Below are positions 1 to 7,944 of a DNA stretch of 64,000 nucleotides, one piece after another (positions within the stretch are counted from its first letter, which is position 1; each line of letters starts with the position of its first letter). The translations under genes were made by a program, and so were the position numbers. The notes below the pieces were generated by a model. It was not told the DNA's origin and did not search any database. It saw only the letters and a program-made list of their open reading frames with translations. Origin of the DNA: Pandoraea oxalativorans (GTDB lineage Bacteria; Pseudomonadota; Gammaproteobacteria; Burkholderiales; Burkholderiaceae); assembly GCF_000972785.3 (NCBI RefSeq), contig NZ_CP011253.3:4278001-4342000 (forward strand). Reading direction: 5' to 3'.

Positions 1-1146
1 AGCCGCATGGACGAAGGCATGTCCGGCCTCGTGCTGCTGTCAGTGCCGCTGTTCGTGCTGCTGGGTGCGCTCATCGAGATGAGCGGTCTGGCGCGCAGTC
101 TGATCGAGTTCATGGCATCGCTGCTCGGCCACGTGCGTGGCGGCCTGCAATACGTGCTGCTCGGCGCGATGTTCCTCGTCTCGGGCATTTCCGGCTCGAA
201 GGCGGCCGACATGGCAGCCGTCGCCCCGGCGCTCTTCCCCGAGATGCAACGCCGGGGCTCGAAGCAGGAAGACCTGGTGGCGCTGCTGTCGGCCACCGGC
301 GCCATGACCGAGACGATTCCGCCGAGCCTCGTGCTCATCACGATCGGTGCGGTGTGCGGTGTGTCGATCACGGCGCTCTTCGTCGGCGGCCTGCTGCCTG
401 CCGTGATCGCCACACTCGCCATCGTCGTGGTGTGCTTTGCCCGCTCGCGCAAGGAAGCGCCGAGCGCAGCACGTCGCGCACCGTGGGGCGTCATCGGCAA
501 GACGTTTATCGTGGCGCTGCCCGCCCTCGCGCTGCCGATCCTCATCCGCACGGCCGTGATCGAGGGCGCGGCTACAGCGACCGAAGTCTCGACCATCGGT
601 ATCGCCTACACGATCGTGATCGGCTTGATCGTCCACGCCTTCAGGAAGCACCTGAACTTCAAGCGTCTTTATCCGCTGCTCACGGAAACGGCCGCACTCT
701 CCGGCGCGATTCTGCTGATCATCGGCATGGCGACGGCCATGGCCTGGGCGCTCACGCAATCGGGTTTCTCCGCGAAGCTCGTCGGCCTGATGCACGGCGT
801 GCCGGGTGGACAAGTCGGCTTCCTGCTCATCTCGATGGTCGTGTTCATCGTGCTCGGCAGCGTGCTCGAAGGCATTCCCGCCATCGTGCTGTTCGGCCCG
901 CTGCTGTTCCCGGTCGCCCGCTCGCTCGGCATTCACGACGTGCACTACGCGATGGTCGTCATTCTCTCGATGGGGATGGGCCTGTTCGCTCCGCCGCTCG
1001 GCGTGGGCTTCTATGCCGCGTGCGCCATTGGCAAGACATCGCCCGACAAAGTGTTCAACCGGATGTGGACCTATATGGGCGCGCTGCTCGTCGCCCTGCT
1101 CGTCGTGGTCTTCATCCCCTGGATCTCGATCGGTTTCCTGAAGTAA
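1..1146 (+). CDS. TRAP transporter large permease (DctM-type), 5' end outside window
   Basis: This is the large membrane subunit of a tripartite ATP-independent periplasmic transporter, which moves a carboxylate-type solute across the inner membrane using an ion gradient. The frame is open from the first base of the window, and about 380 residues are visible against roughly 425 for the family, so about 45 N-terminal residues lie upstream. The visible protein is a chain of hydrophobic helices with the family's SVPLFVLLGALIE and SGSKAADMAAVAP segments near the start and a GLFAPPLGVGFY segment near the end. The binding protein and small permease would be expected upstream. The substrate cannot be told. 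An SDR dehydrogenase follows 102 bp later, which suggests uptake plus oxidation of one compound. Confidence 0.93.
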   Translation, partial: SRMDEGMSGLVLLSVPLFVLLGALIEMSGLARSLIEFMASLLGHVRGGLQYVLLGAMFLVSGISGSKAADMAAVAPALFPEMQRRGSKQEDLVALLSATGAMTETIPPSLVLITIGAVCGVSITALFVGGLLPAVIATLAIVVVCFARSRKEAPSAARRAPWGVIGKTFIVALPALALPILIRTAVIEGAATATEVSTIGIAYTIVIGLIVHAFRKHLNFKRLYPLLTETAALSGAILLIIGMATAMAWALTQSGFSAKLVGLMHGVPGGQVGFLLISMVVFIVLGSVLEGIPAIVLFGPLLFPVARSLGIHDVHYAMVVILSMGMGLFAPPLGVGFYAACAIGKTSPDKVFNRMWTYMGALLVALLVVVFIPWISIGFLK

Positions 1147-1179
1147 CGCTAACCCTGTAACGGTTTCGCGGTATCACCG

Positions 1180-1214
1180 ACGGGCTCCGCCGCACAGCTG
1201 GCGGCGGGGCCCGT
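1180..1214 (+). other. Strong GC hairpin between TRAP permease and SDR genes
   Basis: A 13-bp, almost perfectly paired stem (1180-1192 with 1202-1214) encloses a short loop in the gap between the TRAP permease and the SDR gene. No T-tract follows, so it is not a classical intrinsic terminator. It may protect or process the transcript between two cotranscribed genes; this is inference. Confidence 0.5.
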
Positions 1215-1248
1215 GCTGTAGCCATCAGTACATTTAGGAGTCCATAGC

Positions 1249-2004
1249 ATGACGGAGAAGGTAGCAGTAGTCACGGGCGGTGGAATGGGTATCGGCGCCG
1301 CCATTTGCGAACGTTTGGTCAAGGATGGCATGACGGTCGTCGTGGCCGATCTGAACGAAGGTGCGGCGACTGAGACGGCCGCAGCGCTGAGTGCGTCGGG
1401 CGGGCGCGCGTGGGCGCTGGGCATGAACGTGGGCGAGGAGGCGTCGATTGCCGACGGCTTTGCACAGATTGCCAGGCGGCACGGGCGCTGCGACGTGCTG
1501 GTGAACAATGCGGGCGTCGCCAAGACGTTCCCGTTTCTCGACTACCCGCTCGATCACTGGCATCAGGTCATGGCCGTCAATCTGACGGGCACCCTGCTAT
1601 GCGGGCAGCACGCCGCGCGTCTCATGCGCGAGCAGCGCTGGGGACGGATCGTCAATCTGGCGTCGGTCGCGGGCATTCTTGCCAGCGCCGGACGCACGGC
1701 ATACGGCACGTCGAAGGCGGCCGTGATCGGGCTGACGCGCCAGATGGCCATCGAACTTGCCCCCTTCGGCATCACCGCCAATGGGATCGCCCCCGGCCCC
1801 ATCGACACGCCGCTGACCAAAGTGCTGCACTCGGACGTTTCGCGCCGTCACTACACGGAGACGACGCCGCTCGGGCGCTACGGACAGCCGCATGAAATCG
1901 CCGGTGCGGTGAGCTTTCTCGCGTCGGACGACGCGTCGTATGTCACCGGCCATATCCTGCCGGTCGACGGCGGCTTCGTCGCCGCCGGGATTCTGGAAAT
2001 CTGA
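1249..2004 (+). CDS. SDR family NAD(P)-dependent oxidoreductase (FabG-like)
   Basis: A 251-residue classical short-chain dehydrogenase/reductase that would oxidise or reduce a hydroxyl/keto group with NAD(P)(H). The N-terminal VVTGGGMGIGAAI carries the TGxxxGxG cofactor motif, NNAG follows near residue 88, and the active site has Ser near 144 with Y157GTSK. The C-terminus GHILPVDGGFVAAG is typical of the FabG-like group. A clear AGGAG sits about 9 bases before the ATG. It lies downstream of the TRAP permease on the same strand and may act on the imported compound. The LysR gene points towards it tail to tail. The substrate is unknown; the SDR assignment is secure. Confidence 0.92.
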   Translation: MTEKVAVVTGGGMGIGAAICERLVKDGMTVVVADLNEGAATETAAALSASGGRAWALGMNVGEEASIADGFAQIARRHGRCDVLVNNAGVAKTFPFLDYPLDHWHQVMAVNLTGTLLCGQHAARLMREQRWGRIVNLASVAGILASAGRTAYGTSKAAVIGLTRQMAIELAPFGITANGIAPGPIDTPLTKVLHSDVSRRHYTETTPLGRYGQPHEIAGAVSFLASDDASYVTGHILPVDGGFVAAGILEI

Positions 2005-2057
2005 CGAGGGCAGGCGCGACGCGATCGTCGCGCTCACCGCGCCTTAGCCCGCCAGGC

Positions 2058-3002
2058 TCAAAGCACGCTGGTGTCCGGCAGATCGGGCACCAGCCGCGCG
2101 CCCGGTGCGCGCTGCATCTCGCGCCACACGCTGCGCGCATTCTCCACGAACGTCGCCACGCACGGGTTGTGATTGTCCCGACTCCATAACAGCGCCACCT
2201 CGGCCACCGGCGCATTGCGCAGCGGCTTGAACACCGCATTGCCGGACGCACTCGCACTACTCATCGACATCGGCACCATCGCCACCCCCAGCCCCTCCCC
2301 CACGAGGTTGATGATCGTCTGCTGAAGGTTCGTTTCGAGCCGGATGTGCGGCGAGAACCCCGAGCGGCGGCAGTGGGTCACGACCAGATCGTAGACAAGC
2401 GGCGCGATCTCGCGCGGAATGCTCACGAACGACTCCTCGGCGAGTTGCGCGGCGTCGAGCACGCGGACCTTCGCCAGCGGGTGCGTGCGGGGAATCACCG
2501 CCACCATCTCTTCGCGAAACACCGTGGCCGTGTCCAAACCGGTCAGATCCTCGGGACGATACATGATGCCGACGTCGGTCTGGCCCGCGCGTACGGCCTC
2601 TGCCAGCAGGTTCGGCAGCGTCTCCGCAAGCTTCATGTCGACGCGCGAGAACGCCGCCGCGTACGTCCGGGTGAGCGCTGGCAAGATGTTGTATGCCGAA
2701 GACATCATGAAACCGACCGTAATCGCACCGTCTTCCCCACGGCTTGCCGCCACCACGTTGCGACGCGCCCGATCGACGGCGTTGAGGATTTCCACTGCAT
2801 CCTGATAGAAGCGATTGCCCGCCCGCGTGAGACGCACGCTGCGATTCGTCCGCTCGAACAACTGCACGCCCAGTTCCGCTTCCATCAAGGCAATCTGACG
2901 CGAGAGCGGCGGCTGGGAGATATGTAACTGCTGGGCCGCGCGGCCGAAGTGCAGGGTCTGCGCGAGCACCACGAAGTACTGAAAATGGCGCAACTCGATC
3001 AT
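2058..3002 (-). CDS. LysR-family transcriptional regulator
   Basis: A 314-residue LysR-type regulator. The N-terminal MIELRHFQYFVVLAQTLHFGRAAQQL and HISQPPLSRQIALMEAELG form the winged helix-turn-helix, and the rest is a periplasmic-binding-like effector domain. The reading frame extends 35 codons further upstream, but those residues are not LysR-like, whereas the ATG at 3002 has an AGGGG-type ribosome site and gives the canonical N-terminus. It is divergent from the sigma-54 activator and convergent with the SDR gene. A dyad at 3006-3020 overlaps its own leader, which fits autoregulation. The nearby TRAP/SDR genes are plausible targets, but that is inference. Confidence 0.93.
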   Translation of the reverse strand: MIELRHFQYFVVLAQTLHFGRAAQQLHISQPPLSRQIALMEAELGVQLFERTNRSVRLTRAGNRFYQDAVEILNAVDRARRNVVAASRGEDGAITVGFMMSSAYNILPALTRTYAAAFSRVDMKLAETLPNLLAEAVRAGQTDVGIMYRPEDLTGLDTATVFREEMVAVIPRTHPLAKVRVLDAAQLAEESFVSIPREIAPLVYDLVVTHCRRSGFSPHIRLETNLQQTIINLVGEGLGVAMVPMSMSSASASGNAVFKPLRNAPVAEVALLWSRDNHNPCVATFVENARSVWREMQRAPGARLVPDLPDTSVL

Positions 3003-3005
3003 TTG

Positions 3006-3020
3006 ATACCCCTGAGGTAT
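3006..3020. promoter_or_regulatory. Candidate LysR-type operator (ATACC-N5-GGTAT)
   Basis: A perfect 5-bp inverted repeat, ATACC-CCTGA-GGTAT, sits immediately upstream of the LysR start and contains the T-N11-A pattern typical of LysR-type sites. A second, looser dyad (ATCAATA/TATTGGAT) lies about 10 bp further on. The position fits negative autoregulation by the LysR protein. No binding evidence is available from sequence alone. Confidence 0.4.
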
Positions 3021-3183
3021 TAATAGCGCATCAATATTGTATTGGATGTTATGACTGCGCGGTCGTATCCTGCTTTGGCGGTAGGTCACCCGAGCCGGCC
3101 GCGACATAAAGAGACGTCAGGAATCGCCAGGCCACAAGCCACCGACGGCGCCCTTTCGTACCAATACGAGAAGGAGACAAGTC

Positions 3184-4440
3184 ATGCCCGCTCACCTCGC
3201 TGTAGCGCCCGCCCCCGCTCGACCTGTCGGCCACGCCGCCCCCCTCGGCGCAGCCACTGCCCATAGTGCCAATACCGCATTCAACAACATCGCCGCACTG
3301 GCCGAGCGCGTCGTCCGCGTGCCAGCCCCGGCCCCAGCCTCCCGTCAACATCGCCCCGATTACCTCGACATCGACGATCTGTGCGGCACCGATGCCCGCA
3401 TGCGCGATCTGCTCGCGCGCGGCAAACGCTTCGTCGACCGTGGCCTGCCCGTGCTGATCCTCGGTGAGACGGGGACCGGCAAAGAGTTTCTCGCCCGCGC
3501 ATTACATGAATACAGCGAGCGACGCGCACAGTCGTTCGTCGCAATCAACACGGCGTCGCTGCCGGAGCATCTCATCGAGAGCGAGCTCTTCGGCTATCAG
3601 CGCGGCGCTTTCTCCGGCGCGTTACCCGGGGGAATGAAAGGGAAGATGCAGCAAGCCGATGGCGGCACGCTGTTCCTCGACGAAATCGGCGACATGCCGT
3701 ACGCGATGCAGACGCGTTTGCTGCGCGTGCTATCGGAACGCGAAGTCACACCGCTAGGGGCGAGTCAGCCGGTGCCGATCGATGTCCAACTGATCTGTGC
3801 CACGCATCAGGATCTGGCAAGCGCTGTCGCACAAGGCACGTTCCGTGAAGACCTCTACTACCGGATCGCCGTCGGCGTGCTGACGCTGCCCACCTTGCGT
3901 GAGCGCGACGACAAGCGCGAGCTGATCGCGCGCATGTTGTGCGACGAATGGCCGGGCCTGCGTGTCGACCAGGCGCTCGCGCGTGTGACGTCCGACGCGC
4001 TCTCGTGTCTTCTCGCGCATGCGTGGCCGGGGAATTTGCGTCAGATGCGCGCGGCATTGCGATATGCGTGTGCCGTGACGAGTGGGGAACGTTTGTGTGT
4101 GGACGATCTGCCGCCGGAACTTGCGTTCTCGCCTGCGTTGCATTCGTCGTACCCGGCGAATCGCCATGAGGCGCCGCGCGACGCTCGGATCGAGGAAACG
4201 GCCTATGCTGCGAGCCTTGCTTCGCACACGCAATATCGTGCACACGATGCGTCCCACGAACCGCACGATCAGGAACGCGAACGCATTCTGCAGGCGCTTG
4301 CACAACATCGCTGGAACATTTCAGCGGCCGCGCGCACGTTAGGATTCTGTCGTGCATCGCTGTATCGCAAGCTCAAGCAGTTGAGCATTCCGCATGTTCG
4401 CGATTGCGGCGAAGCCCTCAGCACAAGGCACTACGCCTAG
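3184..4440 (+). CDS. Sigma-54-dependent Fis-family activator lacking a sensor domain
   Basis: A 418-residue bacterial enhancer-binding protein expected to drive sigma-54 RNA polymerase. The AAA+ domain has Walker A GETGTGKE (94-101), Walker B GTLFLDEIGD (161-170) and a sigma-54 contact loop reading GAFSGA (141-146) rather than the common GAFTGA. The following GGMKGKMQQADG resembles AcoR-type activators. A Fis-type helix-turn-helix ends the protein (ILQALAQHRWNISAAARTLG). Instead of a GAF, PAS or receiver domain there are only about 60 Ala/Pro-rich residues at the N-terminus, so control must come from expression level or a partner protein. The ATG follows AGGAG. No adjacent target operon is evident. 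Confidence 0.9.
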   Translation: MPAHLAVAPAPARPVGHAAPLGAATAHSANTAFNNIAALAERVVRVPAPAPASRQHRPDYLDIDDLCGTDARMRDLLARGKRFVDRGLPVLILGETGTGKEFLARALHEYSERRAQSFVAINTASLPEHLIESELFGYQRGAFSGALPGGMKGKMQQADGGTLFLDEIGDMPYAMQTRLLRVLSEREVTPLGASQPVPIDVQLICATHQDLASAVAQGTFREDLYYRIAVGVLTLPTLRERDDKRELIARMLCDEWPGLRVDQALARVTSDALSCLLAHAWPGNLRQMRAALRYACAVTSGERLCVDDLPPELAFSPALHSSYPANRHEAPRDARIEETAYAASLASHTQYRAHDASHEPHDQERERILQALAQHRWNISAAARTLGFCRASLYRKLKQLSIPHVRDCGEALSTRHYA

Positions 4441-4477
4441 CCCCGACACAAGAATCGCAGGCGAATAATTCGCAGGC

Positions 4478-4485
4478 AAAAAAAA
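4478..4485. repeat. Left 8-bp target site duplication (A8)
   Basis: Eight A residues directly abut the left end of the insertion sequence and are repeated exactly at 5793-5800 on the other side. An 8-bp duplication is the size made by ISL3-family transposases. A homopolymer is a low-information duplication, but its exact length and the abutting inverted ends support it. Confidence 0.8.
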
Positions 4486-5792
4486 GGTTCATTGAGCATT
4501 ACCGGGGAAGGCGGCGCGGATTTTGAGGAAGAAGTATTCCTGGTCTCGGTAGCCGTAGGCGCGCCGCTTAATGACCTTGATAGTGTTGTTAATGCCCTCA
4601 ACGATGCTGGTGTTTAGACGATGTCGGCATCTGGCCAGGATGCCATGCAGATAGCCTTTCAGACGCTGAGCGAAGGTGTTCAAGGGGGCTATTCCGCTTT
4701 GCTCGGCCTGCTCGCACCAGTGGTGCCAGGCTTGTTTTGCCCAGGCAGGTCTTCGGTAGAACCAGAGCCGCTTGAGTTCGTCCCTCAGGACATAGACCGT
4801 CAGCAGCGGCTGGTTGGCTTGCAGCAATTCGTCGAGCCGGACGGCCTGCTGCCGGTCTAGCTTGTCGCGGTTGCGCAATAACAGCCAGCGGCTCGATTTG
4901 ATGACCCGGCGCGCGGGACGGTCCTGGCGCAGTTGGTTGGCCTGATCCACGCGCACCCGATCAATGACCTCTCGTCCGTACTTGGCCACGACATGGAACA
5001 AGTCATAGACGATCTCCGCCCGTGGGCAGTGGGCCTGGATTTCTAACTCGTAGGCCGTAGTCATGTCGATGGCTACGGCCTTGATGCGTTGGGCGACCCC
5101 ACGCGGCAATTGCTCGAAGAACGCCCGAGCCGTCTCGCGTGAGCGTCCTGGGCCGATCCACAGCACCTGCCTGCTGATCGGATCGACGACTACCGTCGCG
5201 TACCGATGCCCTTTATGCAGGGCGAACTCGTCCATCGCTAAATACTCGATCCTGGACCAATCCGGTTCGCGCACTGACGCTCGGAGCCGGGCCTTGTCCA
5301 GCGTCTTGACGGTATGCCAACCCAGCTCGAAGAACCTCGCCACCGCCTGCACGTTGCTCGATTGCAGCAATTGGCTGCAGGCCGCCGCAAGCCGATCCGT
5401 CACCCGCTGGTAGCGACCCAGCCAAGTAAGCCGCTCCAGGCGCGGGCCACCGCATTGCTCACACAACAAGCGCCGGCGTGGAACATGAAGAACAACCCGG
5501 TACTCAAATAACGGCAGATCTCGCACCCGGCGCACCGTGGTCTCATGGACCTGGCGACATCGTGCGCCGCACTGCTCGCACAGCATCACCTTGGCGGTTG
5601 GCTTCAAATAGATCGACAGCGTGCGCCCTGTGCCCTCGGGCCACTCCACGCGTTCGACGGCATAGCCCTGCCAGCCTCCCAGCGACTCCAGCAGCTTGCG
5701 ATCCAGCATCTCCACGCACTCCTGATGGCAAATTCCTGCCATCAAGAGTACGAAAACTTGTCAAATCCCTCCACGCTATTGCGCGATGAACC
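4486..5792 (-). mobile_element. Complete ISL3-family insertion sequence, 1307 bp
   Basis: The element carries one transposase gene. Its ends are imperfect inverted repeats of about 26 bp, both beginning GGTTCAT; I count 20 of about 26 positions matching between 4486-4511 and the complement of 5767-5792. It is flanked by 8-bp direct repeats of A. The transposase stop codon lies inside the left terminal repeat, so the element is compact with no passenger gene. Both ends and the reading frame are intact, so it may still be mobile. It sits between the sigma-54 activator and a candidate small RNA. Confidence 0.93.
4489..5709 (-). CDS. ISL3-family transposase
   Basis: A 406-residue DDE transposase that cuts and rejoins the ends of its own element. 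The N-terminal third has a zinc-finger-like region with two CxxC pairs (CEQCGARC and CEQCGG), followed by a DNA-binding segment. The catalytic core shows the acidic residues in the contexts YLAMDEFALHK, VAIDMTTAYE and SIVEGINN, as expected for ISL3. The frame is open 12 codons further upstream to 5745, but the Met at 5709 (MLDRKLLESLGGW) matches family N-termini and has AGGAG about 9 bases upstream. No frameshift or stop is present. Confidence 0.95.
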   Translation of the reverse strand: MLDRKLLESLGGWQGYAVERVEWPEGTGRTLSIYLKPTAKVMLCEQCGARCRQVHETTVRRVRDLPLFEYRVVLHVPRRRLLCEQCGGPRLERLTWLGRYQRVTDRLAAACSQLLQSSNVQAVARFFELGWHTVKTLDKARLRASVREPDWSRIEYLAMDEFALHKGHRYATVVVDPISRQVLWIGPGRSRETARAFFEQLPRGVAQRIKAVAIDMTTAYELEIQAHCPRAEIVYDLFHVVAKYGREVIDRVRVDQANQLRQDRPARRVIKSSRWLLLRNRDKLDRQQAVRLDELLQANQPLLTVYVLRDELKRLWFYRRPAWAKQAWHHWCEQAEQSGIAPLNTFAQRLKGYLHGILARCRHRLNTSIVEGINNTIKVIKRRAYGYRDQEYFFLKIRAAFPGNAQ

Positions 5793-5821
5793 AAAAAAAA
5801 GCGCGGCCAATGAGGCCGCGC
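5793..5821 (-). terminator. Intrinsic terminator (minus strand), target site of the IS
   Basis: A perfect 8-bp stem (5801-5808 with 5814-5821, GCGCGGCC) with a 5-base loop is followed on the minus strand by T8 (5793-5800). The T8 is also the target duplication of the ISL3 element, so the terminator is preserved after insertion. Before the insertion the transcript would have run towards the 3' end of the sigma-54 activator gene. Confidence 0.85.
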
Positions 5822-5867
5822 CAAGGTTTGGAGACTTTTCACTCAACGCAAAAGTCTACTTCTCGCG
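5793..5867 (-). ncRNA. Candidate small RNA of about 75 nt with intrinsic terminator
   Basis: On the minus strand a TATACT -10 hexamer (5874-5879) is followed by about 75 bases that fold into two hairpins. The first has a 7-bp stem GACTTTT/AAAAGTC (about 5832-5855). The second is a perfect 8-bp GC stem running into eight T residues, an intrinsic terminator. No convincing open reading frame fits between promoter and terminator. Two stems plus a long U-tail is the usual form of an Hfq-associated sRNA. The IS lies just beyond the U-tract, and its A8 duplication rebuilt the tail. The start is estimated from the -10 position, and no known family is recognised. Confidence 0.42.
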
Positions 5868-5873
5868 GAACGT

Positions 5874-5879
5874 AGTATA
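5874..5879 (-). promoter_or_regulatory. Candidate -10 box (TATACT) for the small RNA
   Basis: TATACT on the minus strand matches the sigma-70 -10 consensus at five of six positions. The -35 region is weak: a TGACAA-like hexamer lies at a long spacing. Promoter activity therefore rests mainly on position relative to the terminated RNA. Confidence 0.4.
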
Positions 5880-6421
5880 GGTGCGCACCCGAAAATCATT
5901 GTCATCATTCGACGCAATGATTTATTCGGCGACTCGCAATAGTCCGTAAAACCCCATAAATAAAGGCCTTTTTCGCTCGCGCCGATTACACGCGCTTGCC
6001 AACATCTCAGAAATGGCTCAATGCGCGCGAGTACGTGAGCCGAATGACAGCGAGATGGCAGCCACCCGACACGACGATGAATCGTTCTCTTTATAGCGAC
6101 GTCGCACATCGCGCCAACACACTCACCGGCACTCACTCGCACCTCACGTCTTCACACACATTCACATCGCACTTTTCACACAACGCATCGGGCGCGAGCC
6201 GTCACTGATGCGTGCATTCACTGCGATGGAACTTAACGCGAACATGCATGTCGCGCGCAAAACCCGTGCTGGCAATGCTTGGCACGCGCTTTCACTTGCA
6301 CACCACACTGTGTCCCGAGCGCAACACACATCGCTTGCATCGCGATTTCTCGCCTAGGCTTAATCAAGCCAACCCCTTGTCCGACAATGCTTTAGGACGT
6401 GTCTCACGAATTCTTTTCATA

Positions 6422-6453
6422 TCTGAAATAGATTCTTGCGGATTCTGAAATAG
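6422..6453 (+). promoter_or_regulatory. Direct repeat TCTGAAATAG x2, 22-bp period, upstream of porin
   Basis: TCTGAAATAG occurs at 6422-6431 and again at 6444-6453, exactly 22 bp apart, about two helical turns. The pair lies 174 bp before the porin start. Tandem sites on one face of the helix suggest a dimeric activator or an OmpR-like response regulator. The protein is not identified. Confidence 0.4.
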
Positions 6454-6626
6454 GCGGGAGTAGCGGTGACTCATACACTGCCCCCTGTCAACAGAGCAGT
6501 GCCGATAGCTGTACGGGTCCGCGAGTGATGAAGCGTGATGAATCGTCACCTCGACATGTTCTGTTTCGCCGCGTTCTGTTTACACGCGAATTCTGCGATT
6601 CGTGTCACGTTACTGGAGCTTAAACC

Positions 6627-7787
6627 ATGAAAAAAACTCTTCTTGCCGCTGCCGTCGTCGGCGCGTTCTCGATGACCGCGCACGCTCAAAGCAGCGTCAC
6701 CCTGTACGGCTTGATCGACGCCGGCATCGCTTACACGAGCAACTCGACCACGTCGTCGGCTTCGGGTTCGAAGAACTTCCGTGCAACGAGCGGCCTGGTC
6801 AACGGCAGCCGTTGGGGCCTGAAGGGCTCGGAAGATCTGGGTGGCGGTAACAAGGCCATCTTCGTGCTGGAAAACGGTTTCTCTATCAACAACGGCACGT
6901 CGGGCCAAAACGGCCGCATGTTCGGTCGTCAAGCCTTCGTTGGTCTGCAAAACGATCGCTTCGGCGCTGTGACGATCGGTCGTCAATACGACTCGCTGGT
7001 CGACTACCTGGCACCGCTGACGCTGAACGGTTCGTCGTTCGGCGGCACGATCGCTTCGCACCCGTATGACAACGACAACACGAACAACTCGTTCCGTGTG
7101 AACAACTCGGTCAAGTACTCGAGCGCCAACTACAACGGCCTGACGTTCGGCGGCCTGTATGGCTTCTCGAACAAGGCCGGCGACTTCGCCAACAACCGTG
7201 CATTCAGCGCCGGCGTGAACTACGCAAACGGCCCGCTGACGGTGGCTGCTGCTTACTTGGAGCGCCAAGGCAATCCGGGTAACAACAACGGCACGGGCGC
7301 TGTCGACACGTCGACGGGTGGTGATTCGGTGTTCCAGTCGTCGAAGCAACGCGTCTGGGGTATCGGTGGTAACTACGCCTTCGGCCCGGCAACGGTCGGC
7401 CTGGTGTACACCCACACCCAACTGCAAGGTCTGACGGGTCTGAACTACAACAGCACCGCAGTTGCCTTCGGCAACGACGGTCTGAAGTTCGACAACTTCG
7501 AAGTCAACGGTCGCTACATGCTGACCCCGGCAGTCTCGCTGTCGGCCGCGTACACGTACACGATGGCCAAGCAAGATTCGACGGACAAGAAGCCGAAGTT
7601 CCACACCGTTACGCTGCAAGCTGACTACCGTCTGTCGAAGCGCACCGATGTGTACCTGACGGGTTCGTACCAGCACATCTCCGACAACGAAGGCACGGGC
7701 CTCCAAGCCGGTGTCGGCGCTGCCGGCGGTATGTCGTCGACCAGCTCGCAAACCGTTGTGGGCACGGGCATCCGTCACCGCTTCTAA
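6627..7787 (+). CDS. Gram-negative trimeric porin (OmpC/Omp32-like)
   Basis: A 386-residue outer-membrane porin. The start MKKTLLAAAVVGAFSMTAHA is a signal peptide with AxA cleavage before QSSVTLYGLIDAGIAY, the standard first beta-strand of Burkholderiales porins. The mature part is a series of amphipathic strands and glycine/asparagine-rich loops and ends in HRF, the C-terminal phenylalanine needed for barrel assembly. The gene has its own long upstream region and its own terminator, so it is monocistronic. Codon choice is strongly biased, as in highly expressed genes. Substrate selectivity cannot be read from sequence. Confidence 0.97.
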   Translation: MKKTLLAAAVVGAFSMTAHAQSSVTLYGLIDAGIAYTSNSTTSSASGSKNFRATSGLVNGSRWGLKGSEDLGGGNKAIFVLENGFSINNGTSGQNGRMFGRQAFVGLQNDRFGAVTIGRQYDSLVDYLAPLTLNGSSFGGTIASHPYDNDNTNNSFRVNNSVKYSSANYNGLTFGGLYGFSNKAGDFANNRAFSAGVNYANGPLTVAAAYLERQGNPGNNNGTGAVDTSTGGDSVFQSSKQRVWGIGGNYAFGPATVGLVYTHTQLQGLTGLNYNSTAVAFGNDGLKFDNFEVNGRYMLTPAVSLSAAYTYTMAKQDSTDKKPKFHTVTLQADYRLSKRTDVYLTGSYQHISDNEGTGLQAGVGAAGGMSSTSSQTVVGTGIRHRF

Positions 7788-7840
7788 GCATCGAAGTGGC
7801 GTGAGCACCGGCAGTTGTATCGCGGTGCTCCCGACATGAA

Positions 7841-7870
7841 AATGGCAGCCTTCGGGCTGCCATTTTTTAT
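7841..7870 (+). terminator. Intrinsic terminator of the porin gene
   Basis: A perfect 10-bp stem AATGGCAGCC/GGCTGCCATT is closed by a TTCG tetraloop and followed by a T-rich run. It lies about 55 bp after the porin stop. The UUCG loop makes it very stable, which suits an abundant mRNA. Confidence 0.93.
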
Positions 7871-7944
7871 TGCGCGCACGTATTGCCGTATTGCCGGGAC
7901 ATTACGGCGCTGCATCGAACAGCGCCGCCCGACGGCGTGTCACA

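Larger units (their letters stand above)
5868..6626. other. 759-bp non-coding region upstream of the porin
   Basis: No convincing gene is present; short frames in it lack ribosome sites and recognisable protein features. It is less GC-rich than the surrounding genes. From about 6105 to 6190 the plus strand is rich in CAC/CTCAC trinucleotides. The 3' part holds a 10-bp direct repeat (6422-6453) and leads into the porin ribosome site. It probably contains the porin promoter and a long leader. Confidence 0.6.

Noticed and set aside
40..945. 301-codon open frame opposite the TRAP permease
   Set aside because: His/Asp/Arg-rich antisense translation without family features; the permease frame is clearly real.
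5860..5915. Short peptide-like reading (ending VRTYTTFREK) on the minus strand, considered as the end of a truncated gene
   Set aside because: The frame has a stop a few codons upstream and no start codon, so no gene remnant can be supported.
5843..6142. 99-codon minus-strand frame overlapping the candidate sRNA
   Set aside because: No ribosome site, no protein-like features, and it crosses the -10 box and first hairpin of the RNA candidate.
6105..6190. CAC-rich stretch considered as a CRISPR-like or regular repeat array
   Set aside because: No fixed repeat unit or spacer pattern; it is simple low-complexity DNA.
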